DNA from: Anaeramoeba flamelloides
Lineage: Eukaryota > Metamonada > Anaeramoebidae
Assembly (NCBI GenBank): GCA_027625915.1
Contig: JANTQA010000057.1
Location: forward strand, 5,394,001 to 5,458,000
Length of the DNA: 64,000 nt
Reading direction: 5' to 3'
Part shown: positions 25,708 through 46,275 of the stretch, one piece after another
Position numbering within the stretch: the first letter of the stretch is position 1
How the letters are laid out: each line of letters starts with the position of its first letter
The notes under the pieces: generated by a model
Databases searched by the model: none
What the model was told of the DNA's origin: nothing
Seen by the model: only the letters and a program-made list of their open reading frames with translations
Position numbers and translations under genes: made by a program

Positions 25708-26093
25708 ATTCTCAATTTTTAATAATAATAAAAAAATTTTTTTTTCTTAATTAATATATATAATTTCCTTTAGTTCAAACAAAAAAATGAATATTTGATT
25801 TTTCTTTTTGGAATTTTGAGTTTTTTGCTGCCTTTTCAGCAAATCTTGTCGTTTTTATGGGTTTGTTCATCATAAGAAAATTATTAAACTTTGAAATGAA
25901 ATCAAAAAATCTTTTGTTTTTTATATTAGAGTTTTAATACAAAATCAATAAAAATTCTTTTTTTGATTCCAGACAATCAGAAAAAAATAATATTGTATTT
26001 GTTTTTGCAAAATTATTCTAAAAGTGACTTTAATCGGGGGTGTGGGTAAAAACATTTTCCATTTGAAAGATATTAATCTTTATATGATATAAA

Positions 26094-26592
26094 GTAGTGA
26101 AAAAAAAACCGAACATGAAAAAACTCCCTGACAAGATTTTTAATTGTAAATATTAGTAAAATTTTTGTGTAATTTCATTTATTTAAAATCAAATCCTTTT
26201 TTTAAGAATCAAACTTTTTAAATTATAACTCACCCACTTATTAGAATGGTTTTTAAAGAAATATCACTTGTTCAAAACACTATTCAACCAATCAAAAAAC
26301 AAGAATAATCATTATCATTTTCCAAACTTCTAGAAAACCTCTATAAAACTTGATTATTTTTCAAAAAAAGTAGATCTACTTAGACTATCAAACAATTACT
26401 GGAGTATTCTAGAGACACCTTACTTTGATGAACTTTAGGTAGGTTTATTCCTAATCTCATAAAAAAATTGGTTATTTATAATAAGGATTTGATTAAAAAT
26501 AAATGAAATTACACAAAAATTTTACTAATATTTACAATTAAAAATCTTGTCCGGGAGTTTTTTCATGTTCGGTATTTTTTTCCCTGCTATAT
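26094..26592. mobile_element. Miniature TIR element, family C, copy 2
   Basis: About 500 bp, matching 302-797 end to end: CCGAACATGAAAAAACTCC with GACAAGATTTTTAATTGT on the left and the complement on the right. It lies about 110 bp upstream of the RhoGEF-Kelch start codon, just as copy 1 lies about 200 bp upstream of the ArfGAP start. Confidence 0.8.
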
Positions 26593-26704
26593 ATGAAATA
26601 TTTTGGAATTCTGAAAAATTCAAAAATATAACAATAATGGCAATTTCAAGAATAATAAATTGACATTTTTTCACAAAAAATACTTTCTTGTCACATTTCT
26701 TTTT

Positions 26705-34630
<7,926 letters not shown>

Positions 34631-36334
34631 AATTTTATATTCCATTAATTTATTAATCTTTTTATTTTTAAGATATCTTTTTATATTTGTTCACAATATT
34701 AGAATTTTTTTTTTTATTATTTTGAATTATTTATTTTATTATTTAATTTGAAAATTCTCATTTTAAAATCATTTGATTTTTTAAAATTAATAATTTTAAT
34801 CAAAAAAATTTTTTAAAATTATTTTATGTTCTTTAATCAAATTTTGTAAATCTTTTAAAAAAAAATTTTTTTTTCATTTGTTTTTCAAGTTGAATTTGTT
34901 TTTTTAATATTGAATTTTTATTTTAGAGTTTATAATTTTCTTTTACAAATTTAATTTAATAATAAATAACATAATAAACTATTTTTTAGAAATGTTAGCT
35001 TGCTTTAACATGTTATTGGAAGTTTTTTTGAAAGTTTTTATCCTTATCCTTTTTAAAACAAATTTTTCAATTTTTGGATCTGTACCTTTTTTTCAAATTT
35101 ATCAATTATTTCTTTAGATTTTTTAAATCTTACTTTTTCTTGTCTATTTTTTTTTTTCTTTTCGTTTTTTTATTTCAAAAATATCTTTTTTATTTTTTTT
35201 TTTTTCTTTTTCGTGAAAGATCATATTGACAAATAAAAAAACTTAGAAAATATTAGTAAACATTAAGAAAAGTGAAAATTTCTAATTTCTTCTAAAATAT
35301 ATATTATTAATGAGCCAAAAATCTACTTTTTAACTTTTTTTTCGTTAAAGTTTAGGAATAAAAGTTCTGACTTACTCATTTCAGAAATTATGATTCACTT
35401 TCTTTTTGGTTTTTTATTCTGTTTTTACAATTTTTGATAGGGTTTTTAAATTTTTTTTATTTGATGTTTCATTCCTTGATGTATATGTGGGGAGAAAGGG
35501 GGGGTAGAGACTATATTTAGGTTTAAATTAACAAATAATTATATAAATAAAAAAGAAATATAAAGATATAGGGTTCTACAAACTTAGGTGATTTTTATCC
35601 AAATTCGCTTTAAATTTGATTAGAATTGTGGTATGTTTATGTGCGATTTGTCTAGAAACATTTATGTTACCTTGTAATCAGAGTTTATTTTTGAAATTTT
35701 TTTGAGAAAATCGTATCCAATTGTAAAACAAAAAATGTTAATTACTAATATAATTAAATGAAAAATAATTGAAGAATGAAAAAATGATTATTTATTAACT
35801 TCTTAGGTAATTATGTAGGACTTTTACTAAAATTTAAAATTTGATTTATGAATTTATTTCAACTTTTTTTTATTTGCTGTCTGTTTTTCCGTATGTATAA
35901 TCATCTTGCAACTTTAGAGAAAGGGGTATAATACTTTATTTATGAATTAAAAAACCAATCTTCTATGATTAAAAAAGCCAGTTTTTCTTTAATATTTAAA
36001 ATATCAGGTTTTTATTAGTATATAATAACCAATAAGAGGATAATTAATCAGATTAAATACAAGGGTTGTTAAGGAATCTTATATATATTATTTATTATTA
36101 CAGACTAACCCCGATTTACGGAATATCATTTATATATTAATTTTCACTAAAAATGGTTGTCTAGGGATAATAAAGCCTTGTTTTCAGAACCTGGGTTGTT
36201 AAAATTTGGAAATTATTTTAATATTTTAAAAAATTTTTATCATCCTTTTTTGTCTTTTCAGTTTGAATTTTGTTATTTTCCAATTATATAAATAGTTAAC
36301 AGATAATATGATTTTATTTCAAGGGCTGATTAAG
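34631..36334. other. AT-rich spacer downstream of RhoGEF-Kelch
   Basis: 1.7 kb without a coding-like frame. T-rich stretches at 35140-35215 resemble 61320-61440 in pattern, but the similarity may be only low complexity. A G-run, GGGGAGAAAGGGGGGGTAGAG, lies near 35490. Confidence 0.45.
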
Positions 36335-36665
36335 GTTAATCTTGAGTTCAGTTAAATCGAAAAATCAAAAAAAAAATAGTTGGCTATATCTAGTATTTTA
36401 ACCAAGCAATAATTGTTGGTGAAATTTCGACAAATTTACCAATAAAAAAATTTTTTTTTTGTTCATTTCAATATTTTATACCCGATTATTATTTAATTTT
36501 AGTTTTATTTTATTTTTTTTTTCTTTGGGTAAAAGCGTTTTAAATATAAAAATATTCTCATGTATAACTTTTATATGATTTAATAATAAATTTTGAAATA
36601 TATAAAAAATTGAGTTTTTGTTTCCTATTTTTTATTTAGGGTATACCCAAATTGTTGGTTTGGAG
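36335..36665. repeat. Dispersed repeat H, copy 2
   Basis: Contains AACCAAGCAATAATTGTTGG then TGAAATTTCGACAAATTTACC, matching copies 1 and 3, with an eroded end near 36645 (TACCCAAATTGTTGG). The most diverged of the three. Confidence 0.5.
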
Positions 36666-36780
36666 TAACTTTTCCGAAGCGGATTTTTAGAGATATTTGA
36701 ACAATGAAAAAATAAAATCGATTTTTCTTCAAAATGAACAAACTTTCATTCTTAATTTCTTTTTTTTTGATAAAATTCCT

Positions 36781-38008
36781 GAAGGGACTAGTAACTCTTA
36801 ATAATTTTTTTTTCTCAAAGGTAATTGAGTAATTATTTACATAAGGATACAATTAAACCTGATTTTCAACTTCATTTGCCAACTTTAGAGAAATGAATAA
36901 TCATTTTTAAAAGAGTTCATTTTTTACAATATAAATTTCAGTCTAAAAAGATCTGATCCTTTTTTGTGGGTTTTCGGATCAAATTAGAAAAAAAAGAAAT
37001 TTGCAAAAAAAATTTATTTTGAGGAAATCTCACTTTTAGTAATTCCTGAGAGTCTTTATGAACAGAAAACGTTGTGGCTATAATCTTATTTTAAAAATAC
37101 AATAAAAATAAAAAAAATATTGTATCCTTGAATACCTAAAAAATTTAAACATTTATTTTATTCACAAATATTTATTCAATTTCTTGAGATGTAAAAGACT
37201 TGTCAATATACTTTTACTAATATCAAGAGTATAAACAAGGAAACGTTTGTATTAAAATTAGTTAATTAATAATATCTATTATTTTTTATTATTATTAGAT
37301 ATATGCATTTGAATTTGTTTTATTTGTTGAAAAATCTTTAAAAAATTGAGAAATAATTGTAAAGTTTATTTGATATATTTAATCTTTGGGTTGTTAATGA
37401 CTTACTGAAATAATTAAGATTGGGTTATTAATTATTGATTATAAATTATCAGATTAAAAAGTATTTCTTTTCGATTATAAGTTGAATTTTCCAGATTTTA
37501 AAAAACTATTTCGGGAGAATTTTTAATTCGATTGTTTGATTCTTTTTCTCAGATTTTTTCATTCAACCCCCAAGAAACAATTGATTTGGTCTTTTTTTTG
37601 AATCAAAAAATTATTTTTTTTACAAGTTTAAAATTATTATTGTATTTTTTTTTTGAGATTAAGTAGATTTTTTAAACTTAGTTATTATAGAACTTAGTGA
37701 TTTCATTTTTAAAGTGTATTTTTGTAGAGTTCCTTAACAAGCAATAAGATTTCAATCTTCTTTCAAAGAAAATATTTTTTTAAATAATACAGAAACATAT
37801 TGGGATTTTGAACTTTTTCAAAAATGAGAAAAATGGATCAGACTTTCTCAAAATAATAATTCATTTCTGAAAATTGTATTAAAAGTAAGCCATGTCTTGT
37901 AGTTATCAGATTTTTACACCATTTTTAAATTTCAAGATAGGGTAAAATTTTTTTTAATTTGTTAGTAAATTAACTTGAATATTTTTTTTATGTTTGCTAG
38001 TCCCTTAA
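36781..38008. mobile_element. 1.2-kb element J, AAGGGACTAG tips
   Basis: AAGGGACTAGTAACTCTTAA at the left and CTAGTCCCTTAA at the right. The first about 330 bp align with 62760-63110 (TACAATTAAACCTGATTTTC, AACTTTAGAGAAATGA, TCTGATCCTTTTTTG). The tips match those of the 9941 and 10174 elements, so they form one superfamily. No usable open frame. Confidence 0.65.
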
Positions 38009-39820
38009 AGATCTAAAATCTTCAAAATTCTTTATTTAGAATTACATACAACCGATATTAAACTCCATATTTTTGGATTTTCCATTTCATAAGAATTTGG
38101 TAGAACTCTGAACAAAGACTTTTGGTTTAAAGAAATAAAAATGAAATTGCTTTTTCATTTTTTTATTTTTTCACAACTTAGTGTAATAGACTAAACCTTC
38201 CAAGACACCAAACTAAATTCAACTTTCCACAAATATTTTGGCTTTAAGAATTTCAAAACAACTTACATTTTCCCTTGAATTAAGGTAAAGAATCTTTTTT
38301 TACTTTTTTTTTTTAAGGCTGAATAAAATTATCAAATATTTTTTCTTTTTTTCTTTTTTAAAAAAGCAATTTCGAAGATCAACTTAAAATAGAGGAACAC
38401 AAAATTCCTTCTTCACTATAAAAACTTCCTTTTAAAAAAGAAAGATATTCAGATCGTCAACCTTTATTACATTAATTCTTTTTTTGTTTTTTATCATGCA
38501 ATTCTGATTCTTTTGTTGTTATGAAAAAAAAAAGCATCTAAGGAAGAGATCTATTTAAAAGTACTTGAAATATACACACAAAAATCTTTATTGAGAGAAA
38601 AAAAATTCTAACCAAATAATAAAGGTTAATTAAGCAACGATAAAAGGACGACTTTTCTTTGGTTTATTCCATTTTGATTTTTGAAATCCCATTCAGTCAC
38701 ACAACTTTATCTTTTTCACAATTTTACAACGAATAATAATTTAAAAACGAAGAAACAAAATTACAAAACCAAAACAAGAAATACTTTGTAATTCTTAGAC
38801 TTTCAAAGCTAATTTTCCGTATGTTGGAAACAAAAAATCCATAAATTTCTTTTTTGTTGGATGTATTATGATACTAGACCTTTTAGAAAACTTCTCATTG
38901 AATTACCCTCAATAATTCCAGAAATTCTTCAGACTTTTAGTTTTTGTTTATTGTTGCAGATTTTTCTTTGAAAAACTCTTTACTTTTCTTTTTTGTTTCG
39001 ATCAATTCGTGTAATCACTTTGAAACACCTTATCATTAACACAAGAAACAAAATGTTAAAGATATTTGTTGGAGCTAGAAATTTTTGACTTAAATCACTC
39101 AATTGAGCAATCTTTTGTGTTGTTCAAAACAAAATCTGAAAATAAATTTCTTTTTAGCCAAAGGGTATGAAATCGGTTTGGATTTTTGAACACGAAATGA
39201 AATATAGTGAAATTTAAAGATATAAAAATGATTCCTCAGAAATATTTTATCAGTATCTCTTTCTCTTTCGCTTTTGCTTTCAAGTTTCTCTTTCTCTTCG
39301 TTTTCTTATTCTCTCTACTAAACTTTAAAGCACTAGCATTGAATTTGTCAAATGATTTTTAAAAAGTGTTTAAAACAGAACAAAAAATTGTTTATTTTAA
39401 ACAATTCTTTTTTTAAAAAAAACTTTCGGGAATTGACAAAAGTTCGGGAATTCAAGTCCTGTGAGAAACGAAATCAAAGTAAAGATTTTTTTCACAAATT
39501 GCCAAGCATCTTAATTCAAAAATTAAAAATTTTCCGAATTGAAAAGCTTGATTGTTTCCAATTTCTATATCTTATTTTTCAATTTTCCAAAATATTTAAT
39601 TCGTAAAAATGATTTCTCTACTTTGTCTTCAATTAAAATCAAACGAATATACAAAAATCTAGTTTCTTGAATTCTTTCTGGATCATCTTATTCCTTTCCT
39701 CTAATTTGTCCTAAAATTAAAAAAAATAATTATACACTTCTAATTGAATTTGAAAATTAAAAAAATTTCAAATTGAAAAAGCTCAATATTTGAGAAAATT
39801 TATTTAAAAAAAAAAGATCT
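38009..39820. other. AT-rich spacer, no gene seen
   Basis: 1.8 kb without a coding-like frame. A pyrimidine-rich patch (CTCTTTCTCTTTCGCTTTTG and a similar repeat) lies at 39255-39315. An 84-codon frame at 39352-39606 is Lys/Phe-rich with no familiar motif, and I do not accept it as a gene. Confidence 0.45.
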
Positions 39821-39824
39821 ACAA

Positions 39825-40243
39825 CAAATGTGCAAAAAGTGATGTCTTAATATTTTCAGTTTTTTTACTAAATTTATCATTTTTCAAAAAAATATAAAAC
39901 TTTTCCGTTCACTCTGACGAGGGAGTGGAATTACTTGTCAAAAAAACCAAGGTATTTAATCTTAAAAAATTAAATTTAATAAAAGAAGAAAAATTTTCGG
40001 TGTTGTTTTTGTTTTTTTATTTCTGAAAATTATTTTTGATTTTTGAATTTCTGTTTCAACCCCAAAGATTTTTATTCTATTATTAAAATGAATTTTTTTC
40101 GATACTAAAAACCCCAAGTTCATTGACAAGAAACCCCCCGCGCGCCATAGGGATGCCACGAAAAAGTTTTATAATTTTTTGGAAAAATGACAAATTTAGT
40201 AAAAAAACTGAAAATATTAAGACATCACTTTTTGCACATTTGG
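39825..40243. mobile_element. Young foldback element with near-identical arms
   Basis: The left arm (39825-39905, starting CAAATGTGCAAAAAGTGATG) is matched almost base for base by the complement of 40157-40243. The loop is about 250 bp and contains an unusual G+C patch (CCCCCCGCGCGCC near 40134). Short ORFs here are incidental. Confidence 0.75.
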
Positions 40244-41029
40244 AATTGCTAACACCAATAAATTTAGTAAAAAAAAAATCATTTCAAATGAAATTTTGCT
40301 TCATTGGATTCTCAAACTTTTTCCCGCTACACAATCATGAAAAAAATTTTTCTAAAAAAAATTAAACCATTTGCTAATTTTTTACTTTTTGATAACCTCA
40401 CTTTGAATAAACACTATTGGTTAATAAAACATCTTTATTCAAAAATTATTTTTCGAAGATATTTAACAATTTAAAGTTGGAAAGTCCAATTTTCCAGTAA
40501 TATTTTTTTTGGATGTGTTTGAAAAAAATTCGAATATTTTACATTTTCGAGAATTTTCTGCGTTTTTTTCAGGGATTGAACTAAATTTTTATTTGAACTA
40601 AAATTATAATATTTTGCTGCTTTATATTCTAAACCCGAAATATTTTTTTTAATTTTTAATTTACAGGAAAATTCTTTCAATTTCGTTCAATAAATTCAAT
40701 TTAAAACGGTTTTACAATTCTGCCACAATGTTGATAATTACAGGTTATTGAGAATACCCTTGTAAATTAATTTTGATTGTAAAAAGCAATCATTGGAAAA
40801 TTTTAAACAATTTGAATTTTCCCTTTTGTTTTAGAGTATTTTTTTGCTCACATCACATATCTTTGGGTTTTTTGTTCTAAAAAAAAAATCTTTGTAAACT
40901 AAAATTCAAAATTTTCCACACAGCTAAAACGTTCCAAACAATCACAATAATACAATTTCATTGAAATTGGAGATAATTTTGTTTTTTGAAAAATATGAAA
41001 ATCATTTTTTCATCTTTTAGTTTTTTTTC

Positions 41030-41440
41030 TTTTCATTTCATTGTTTGTATTACGTAATTTTTTTCGTTGGATCGTAAATTTTTTTGAACAATTGATATTA
41101 GATTAAAGTCAAGTTGTTCCAAATAGAAGAATTCAAATAAAATTAGCCAGTAGTATCTAACCATTTGATCGATCAATAATCCTAATGGAATTTCAACAAA
41201 TTTACTAATGTATTTTTTTGTTTTGCTCTCTCCAAAATTTTTAACACACCCATGATTTATTTGTATTGATAATTATTTATTTATTGTTTTGTGAGTATTG
41301 TAATTTATAAACAAGTGTTGACATTTCAATTATTGAATGGTTCTAATTTGATAAATCTTCTTGAATTGATTAAATAAGTTTTTTTTTTCACAAATCGAAT
41401 TTTGGTGTGTTAAAAATTTTGAATTGGGGTTTATTATTAT
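41030..41440. repeat. Dispersed repeat H, copy 3
   Basis: Matches 31900-32315: CGTTGGATCGTAAATTTTTT, CATTTGATCGATCAATAATC, GGAATTTCAACAAATTTAC, and the end GTGTGTTAAAAATTTTGAAT. It is followed by a block (41440-41590) that resembles 50350-50500 in the G-alpha intron. Confidence 0.6.
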
Positions 41441-41590
41441 TATTGAAAAAGTGTATATCACACTCAAGGTGTACTTTTACTTAAATTGCCTTTTACACAT
41501 TAAAATGTAAAATCAGAGATTTCACGATTGTTGAAGGCAAATGACACACCCAAATTATTTTTAGGTTGAAAAAGTAAAAACACAAATTGA
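41440..41590. repeat. Dispersed repeat L, copy 1
   Basis: Resembles 50350-50500 in the same orientation: GAAAAAGTGTATATCACACTC versus GAAAAGGTGTAACTTGCACTC, then CTTTTAC and a TCAGAGATTTCACGATTGTT versus TCATAGATTTCAGGGTTGTT block. Class unknown. Confidence 0.5.
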
Positions 41591-41742
41591 CAAAAAATAA
41601 AGAAAAAAAAAAATTAGCTTTAGGGGTTGTAATAAGCAATTGGTAAAAAATCAAAAAAAAAAAATATTACATTAATTTAATTAAGAACATCCAAAATCAC
41701 AGCCACTATACTTTTGGTTAAATTTTTTAGTTTTAGAATTGA

Positions 41743-42015
41743 TCATAAATGTTCATTTGAGTGTAGTTGTTTAAATGTTGTTATTTCTTTTTTTTTCTTT
41801 TTGATCTGATTTGCTTTAAATACTTGGTCATTTTTAGGCTTTGCTTTTTCGTTTTTTATCTTGAAGTTACTCACACTTTCCTGTTTCAGTATCTCAGTAT
41901 TCAGAAGTAACCACCTGATTCTTTTACATTTGTAACTCTCTTTTCCAAGATAAAAGAAATTCAGCCAGGGGGGGGTAAAAATAATAAATATATTGTTTAA
42001 AATTGAATCTTCCAA
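41743..42015 (-). CDS. Possible small Lys-rich ORF divergent from CK2 gene
   Basis: A 90-codon frame ending TGA, on the strand opposite the CK2 alpha-like gene and 150 bp from its start. The last about 65 codons use varied codons (GAG, CTG, AGG, TGG, CAG) and are less A/T-biased than the spacer. The product is basic, with no recognised motif. Against it: the N-terminal part looks random and the stop differs from the TAA used by every firm gene here. It could equally be promoter or 5' leader DNA of the CK2 gene. Confidence 0.2.
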   Translation of the reverse strand: MEDSILNNIFIIFTPPWLNFFYLGKESYKCKRIRWLLLNTEILKQESVSNFKIKNEKAKPKNDQVFKANQIKKKKKEITTFKQLHSNEHL

Positions 42016-42165
42016 TTTTAAAACATTAAAACTGTTTGTTTCCTTTTCTCAAATAATTTTTTATTAATTCTTCATTTTTTATATTTTCTTTCAATAATAA
42101 TTATTCTTTAAAGGCAAAGCAAAAAGAATTACAATTTTTACCAAAAAATTTAAGTTTCTGGAGAT

Positions 42166-43377
42166 ATGACAGACAAAATCATTAAAACAGATGAAATCCA
42201 GCTAAAAAAGGAAACTAAAAAAGAAATTGGACTAAAAGAGGAACAAAAACCAGAAAGGGAAAAAGAAATAGGAAAAGAAATAGAAAAGGAAATGGGAAAA
42301 GAAATAGAAAAAGAAATAGAAATGGAAAAAGAAATAGAAAAAGAAATAGGAAAGGAAAAAGAAAAAGATGACTATCCAGAACCAAAACATTTTTCAGATG
42401 TCAATTTACAATTACCCTCAACACACTCCGATTATGAAAATTATGTACAAACCTATGGCGACATTCAGCAGTATCGTATTTCGCATAAAGTTGGAAGGGG
42501 AAGATATTCTGATGTGTTTGTTGGGAAAAATGTCAAAACCAAGAGGATTGTTGCGATCAAGATCTTAAAAAAGGTCAAGGAATATAAATACAAACGGGAA
42601 TTAAAAGTCTTATCAGAGCTTGTTGGTTACCCAAATATTCTCCAAGTTGAGACGTGCATTAATAACCCTGTAACAAAGTCACCAACTTTAATTACAAACT
42701 ATGTGAATGTTACCGACTTCCGTGTCCTTTATCCCACTTTTTCTTTGAATGACGCAAAATATTATATGTACCAACTATTAAAGGCCTTGTATTGGACGCA
42801 CCGTAACGGGATCATGCACAGAGATGTAAAACCACAAAATGTTTTAATTGATTACCAAAAGCGTACGCTTACACTCGTTGATTGGGGGCTAGCAGAGTTT
42901 TATTTTCCTGGGAAAAGGTATCACACAAACGTGGCTACTAGATATTTCAAAGCACCAGAATTGCTGGTAGGGCATTCGCAATACCACTATTCTGTGGATA
43001 TGTGGGCATTCGGCTGCTTACTTGCCGGTATCATTTTCATTCGGGAACCGTTGTGGCAAGGGATGAGTAACGAAGATCAACTAACCAAAATTATCAACAC
43101 ACTCGGAACATCTAAATTTGAGAAATACTTGCTTAAATACAAAATTAAATTGCCTTCAATTTTGCAACAATATGTCCCAGATACAAAAAAAAAATCTTGG
43201 AAAAAATATATTAATCAAGCAAATATTCATTTGGCAACAGATAATGCTATTGATTTGATCTCAAAATTATTGGTGTATGATCCACAAGACAGACTTGACG
43301 TTATCGAGGCAATGAATCACCCCTGGTTTGATAATATTAGAGATGAAAAAGAAATTGATGAAAATCTAAAAAAATAA
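42166..43377 (+). CDS. Casein kinase 2 alpha-like Ser/Thr kinase
   Basis: Intronless, 403 aa. The C-terminal 335 residues align with the CK2 catalytic subunit from the opening FSDVNLQLPSTHSDYENYV through GRGRYSDVF, VAIKILKKV, IMHRDVKPQNV, VDWGLAEFY (the DWG that replaces DFG in CK2), RYFKAPELL and the end YDPQDRLDVIEAMNHPWF. All catalytic residues (Lys, Asp of HRD, Asp of DWG) are present, so it should be active. The first about 66 residues are a Lys/Glu repeat extension absent from typical CK2 alpha. Changes at normally fixed sites: KGPELL is KAPELL, KPHN is KPQN, the Arg before VAS is Asn, and the Lys cluster after the VAIK strand is thinned. Those sites bind acidic substrate side chains or polyanions, so substrate choice may be altered. 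It could be a divergent second CK2 paralogue. Confidence 0.93.
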   Translation: MTDKIIKTDEIQLKKETKKEIGLKEEQKPEREKEIGKEIEKEMGKEIEKEIEMEKEIEKEIGKEKEKDDYPEPKHFSDVNLQLPSTHSDYENYVQTYGDIQQYRISHKVGRGRYSDVFVGKNVKTKRIVAIKILKKVKEYKYKRELKVLSELVGYPNILQVETCINNPVTKSPTLITNYVNVTDFRVLYPTFSLNDAKYYMYQLLKALYWTHRNGIMHRDVKPQNVLIDYQKRTLTLVDWGLAEFYFPGKRYHTNVATRYFKAPELLVGHSQYHYSVDMWAFGCLLAGIIFIREPLWQGMSNEDQLTKIINTLGTSKFEKYLLKYKIKLPSILQQYVPDTKKKSWKKYINQANIHLATDNAIDLISKLLVYDPQDRLDVIEAMNHPWFDNIRDEKEIDENLKK

Positions 43378-45990
43378 TAAAAATCAAAATAAAAAAGAAT
43401 TTTTTAATTATTCTATTTCTTTACTAATTTTCAACTTTTCACTTTTTTTATGTCTTTGTTTTTTTTTTTTCATCTTATTTTTCAAAACTGCCTCTGATAT
43501 TTTTTTTCACCTTTTCAGAAAAAATTATAGTTATGATCAAAACAAGCTGATCATTGTTTTTTTCAATAAAAAAATGTCAAAAAATTATTGATAACTGAAA
43601 AAATTCAAGCTTTAAAAAATGGAAATTTTTAAAATTTCTAAATAAAAATTTAGGAATTCGGGCCAACAAGAGGGATTAACAACTCCTCCGTTGTAAAAAA
43701 AAAAAAAAAAAATGGTAATTATTCCCAAAATATAAATTTTATCCTAGATCAATCAAATTGAGCTTAAAGTTTTTTTGAAATTAAATTGAATGTTTATATT
43801 TGGTGATTTGGATTATTAAAACTAATTCAGATCGAAAATACAAGAAGAAAAACATATTGAAAAATAATAATTGATAACAAACCTTTTGGAAAAATATGAT
43901 ATGATAAAAAAAGAATCTAATAATGGATTTTTTTTCTATAAGATTTGAGTGTTGACTTTATGTGAAAAAATAATACACCACACTTTGGTTTCTTTTTAAT
44001 CATTATTAAGTATTTATTAAAATTGCTTCCACAAGGTTGGAAATTAAAAAAACTTTTTTGCAATTTTAATAAGTACTGAATAATGATTAAAAACAGACCA
44101 ACATCTGGGATTCATGATAGATTTATAAAAATCAAAAAATAAAAACAAGAACATTTTTTGATAAAGTACGAAAGTGAGACTGTTAAAAACCAATTTAAAT
44201 CTTGAAATTTATATTTTTGAATATAGTTGTGTTAGTTTCAAAGTGATGTTGTTTGGCTCTTTTTGAGATCACAAAGATTTTTTTTTTTTTCATTTTTCAA
44301 ATGAGTTTTATTTACTGAAAGATTATTACAAGACTATTACTTGGTCAAATATGAAAGGGTATAAAATTACCACAAATTGGATTAAATGAAATTATGTTGA
44401 TTTTCTATTTAAGGGGAATAAGTACATTATACAAATTTTGAGTAACACAGTTTATTCAATCTCAAATTATTCAAATCATTTCTACAACCAAATACATTAA
44501 TTTTTTATAAATATGAGATATCGGATATTTTCGTAGAATACCATTAAATTCTAATTAAAAAACGAAATCAAAACAATGAAATTTATAACGAAAAAATAAA
44601 TAAAAATCATATATTACTTGATCTCATCTATAAAATTTGATACAATTATTTATTCTTTAATTGGTTTTATTTTTAATTTCTTCATGGAAAAAATTTTGTT
44701 TGTTAATTTTTTTAATCAATAAAATTCTTTTTATTTCTAAAGAATTGTCAAAAGGGATTTTATTTCAAATACTGTTGAATTCAAACAATTCTAGTTTTGG
44801 TTCAGAAAATAAGATATTTTTCGAAATTATTTTTCAGAAATAAAGATTTAAAGTCATATATTTGTTGTGATTCAGAATTATTTTTAGTTTTCAATTTTGT
44901 TAAAAATTATTAATTATCAAATCAAAGTCATTTATTCATTAAATTTTTTGACAATTGTTATTTTTCTTTGGGTTTAATCATTTGTGGTATTTTTTTGATT
45001 TCGGTCATTTCATCTCCGTTACTTTGAATCTTTGAAATATAATATTTTATTTTGGTATTGTTTGAGAAAAATATTTGAAATTAGTATTTTGAAAACATAT
45101 ATGTGAAAAAATTGTTTTGTAATATAATAATAAATCGTAATTTGATGACAAATCCAAGGATATAACTTGTTTTTATTCATATCCAAATTAAGAAGATAGT
45201 AAAAAAAAACAATTTAAAATCAACTTTTATCAATTTTTAAGTTTTTCATTTTTGATTTCAACATGTGTATTTGGAAAGGTGATCTTTCATGTTTGATCTT
45301 TAAAAAAATTTTTGTTTCAAAATGTACAGCTTGGCAGGTATATTTTGTTGATTTAAGTATTTATTTCAAGTATTCCCATAAGTACATTTCGAGATCCAAA
45401 ACACAATTTAATAAAACTAAAAATTTAAATAAAAAAAAATGACAAAAATATTGAAAAATTAAAGATTTGGCCACTAATTTACTATATTTAAGTTCATAAA
45501 TAGATGAGTAAAGAATGATAATCTGGTTACAAAGTTTCAATATTCCAGGACACTCAAAAAATCTTTTTTTCATTAATGTTGGCTCAATTAAAATTTAATA
45601 AAATGGAAAATTTTACCTATTTCCTTGTGGAAAATAATTTGTTTTAAATTCAAGTAATTAAAGCCTTTAGAAATTTAAATGAAGAAAAAGTAATTTTTTT
45701 TTTAATATTTGATTTTTTTTTTTAACATTCAAACTGTTTTTTTCAAAGATTCTTTGAATCTTTTTTTTGTTCTTTGAATTTTTGAAATAGTAAATCATTT
45801 AATTGTTTTTGTTATTTAAATTTTTACCATTTACCATTGTGTAATTTTTTTTTCTTTGTTTGAAATGTTTTTTTACTTTTTTGGTTATTTGAATTTGATC
45901 AAATTGATTAATAATTTCTTGGATTTTTGAAATTGAGATCTTGTGAATTCTTTTTTTTGTTGCATTTTTTGTTATTGGTATCTGATTGGG
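43378..45990. other. Gene-poor spacer with a hairpin
   Basis: 2.6 kb downstream of CK2 with no coding-like frame. A perfect-looking hairpin at 43988-44095 pairs TTTTTAATCATTATTAAGTA with TACTGAATAATGATTAAAAA, plus TTAAAATTGC with GCAATTTTAA. A poly-A run lies at 43696-43712. Confidence 0.5.
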
Positions 45991-45999
45991 TGTTTGAAA

Positions 46000-46234
46000 T
46001 ATTCCCAAAAATACCCGAAAATCAAAAATACCCAAAATTTTTTTAATCACATAAAAGCATGTTATGGACAACTTCTAAGATTCTCTAGTACCAATATACT
46101 CCATTTAACGGTTAAATAGCTTTTTACTTTTAGAAACAATATATTTTTTTTGAATTTTCTTCTTTAAACTACTCTAAAGAGGTTTTTGTACCTTTTGAGT
46201 ATATTTGAATAATTGTTGGTACTTATTAGGGTAA

Positions 46235-46275
<41 letters not shown>

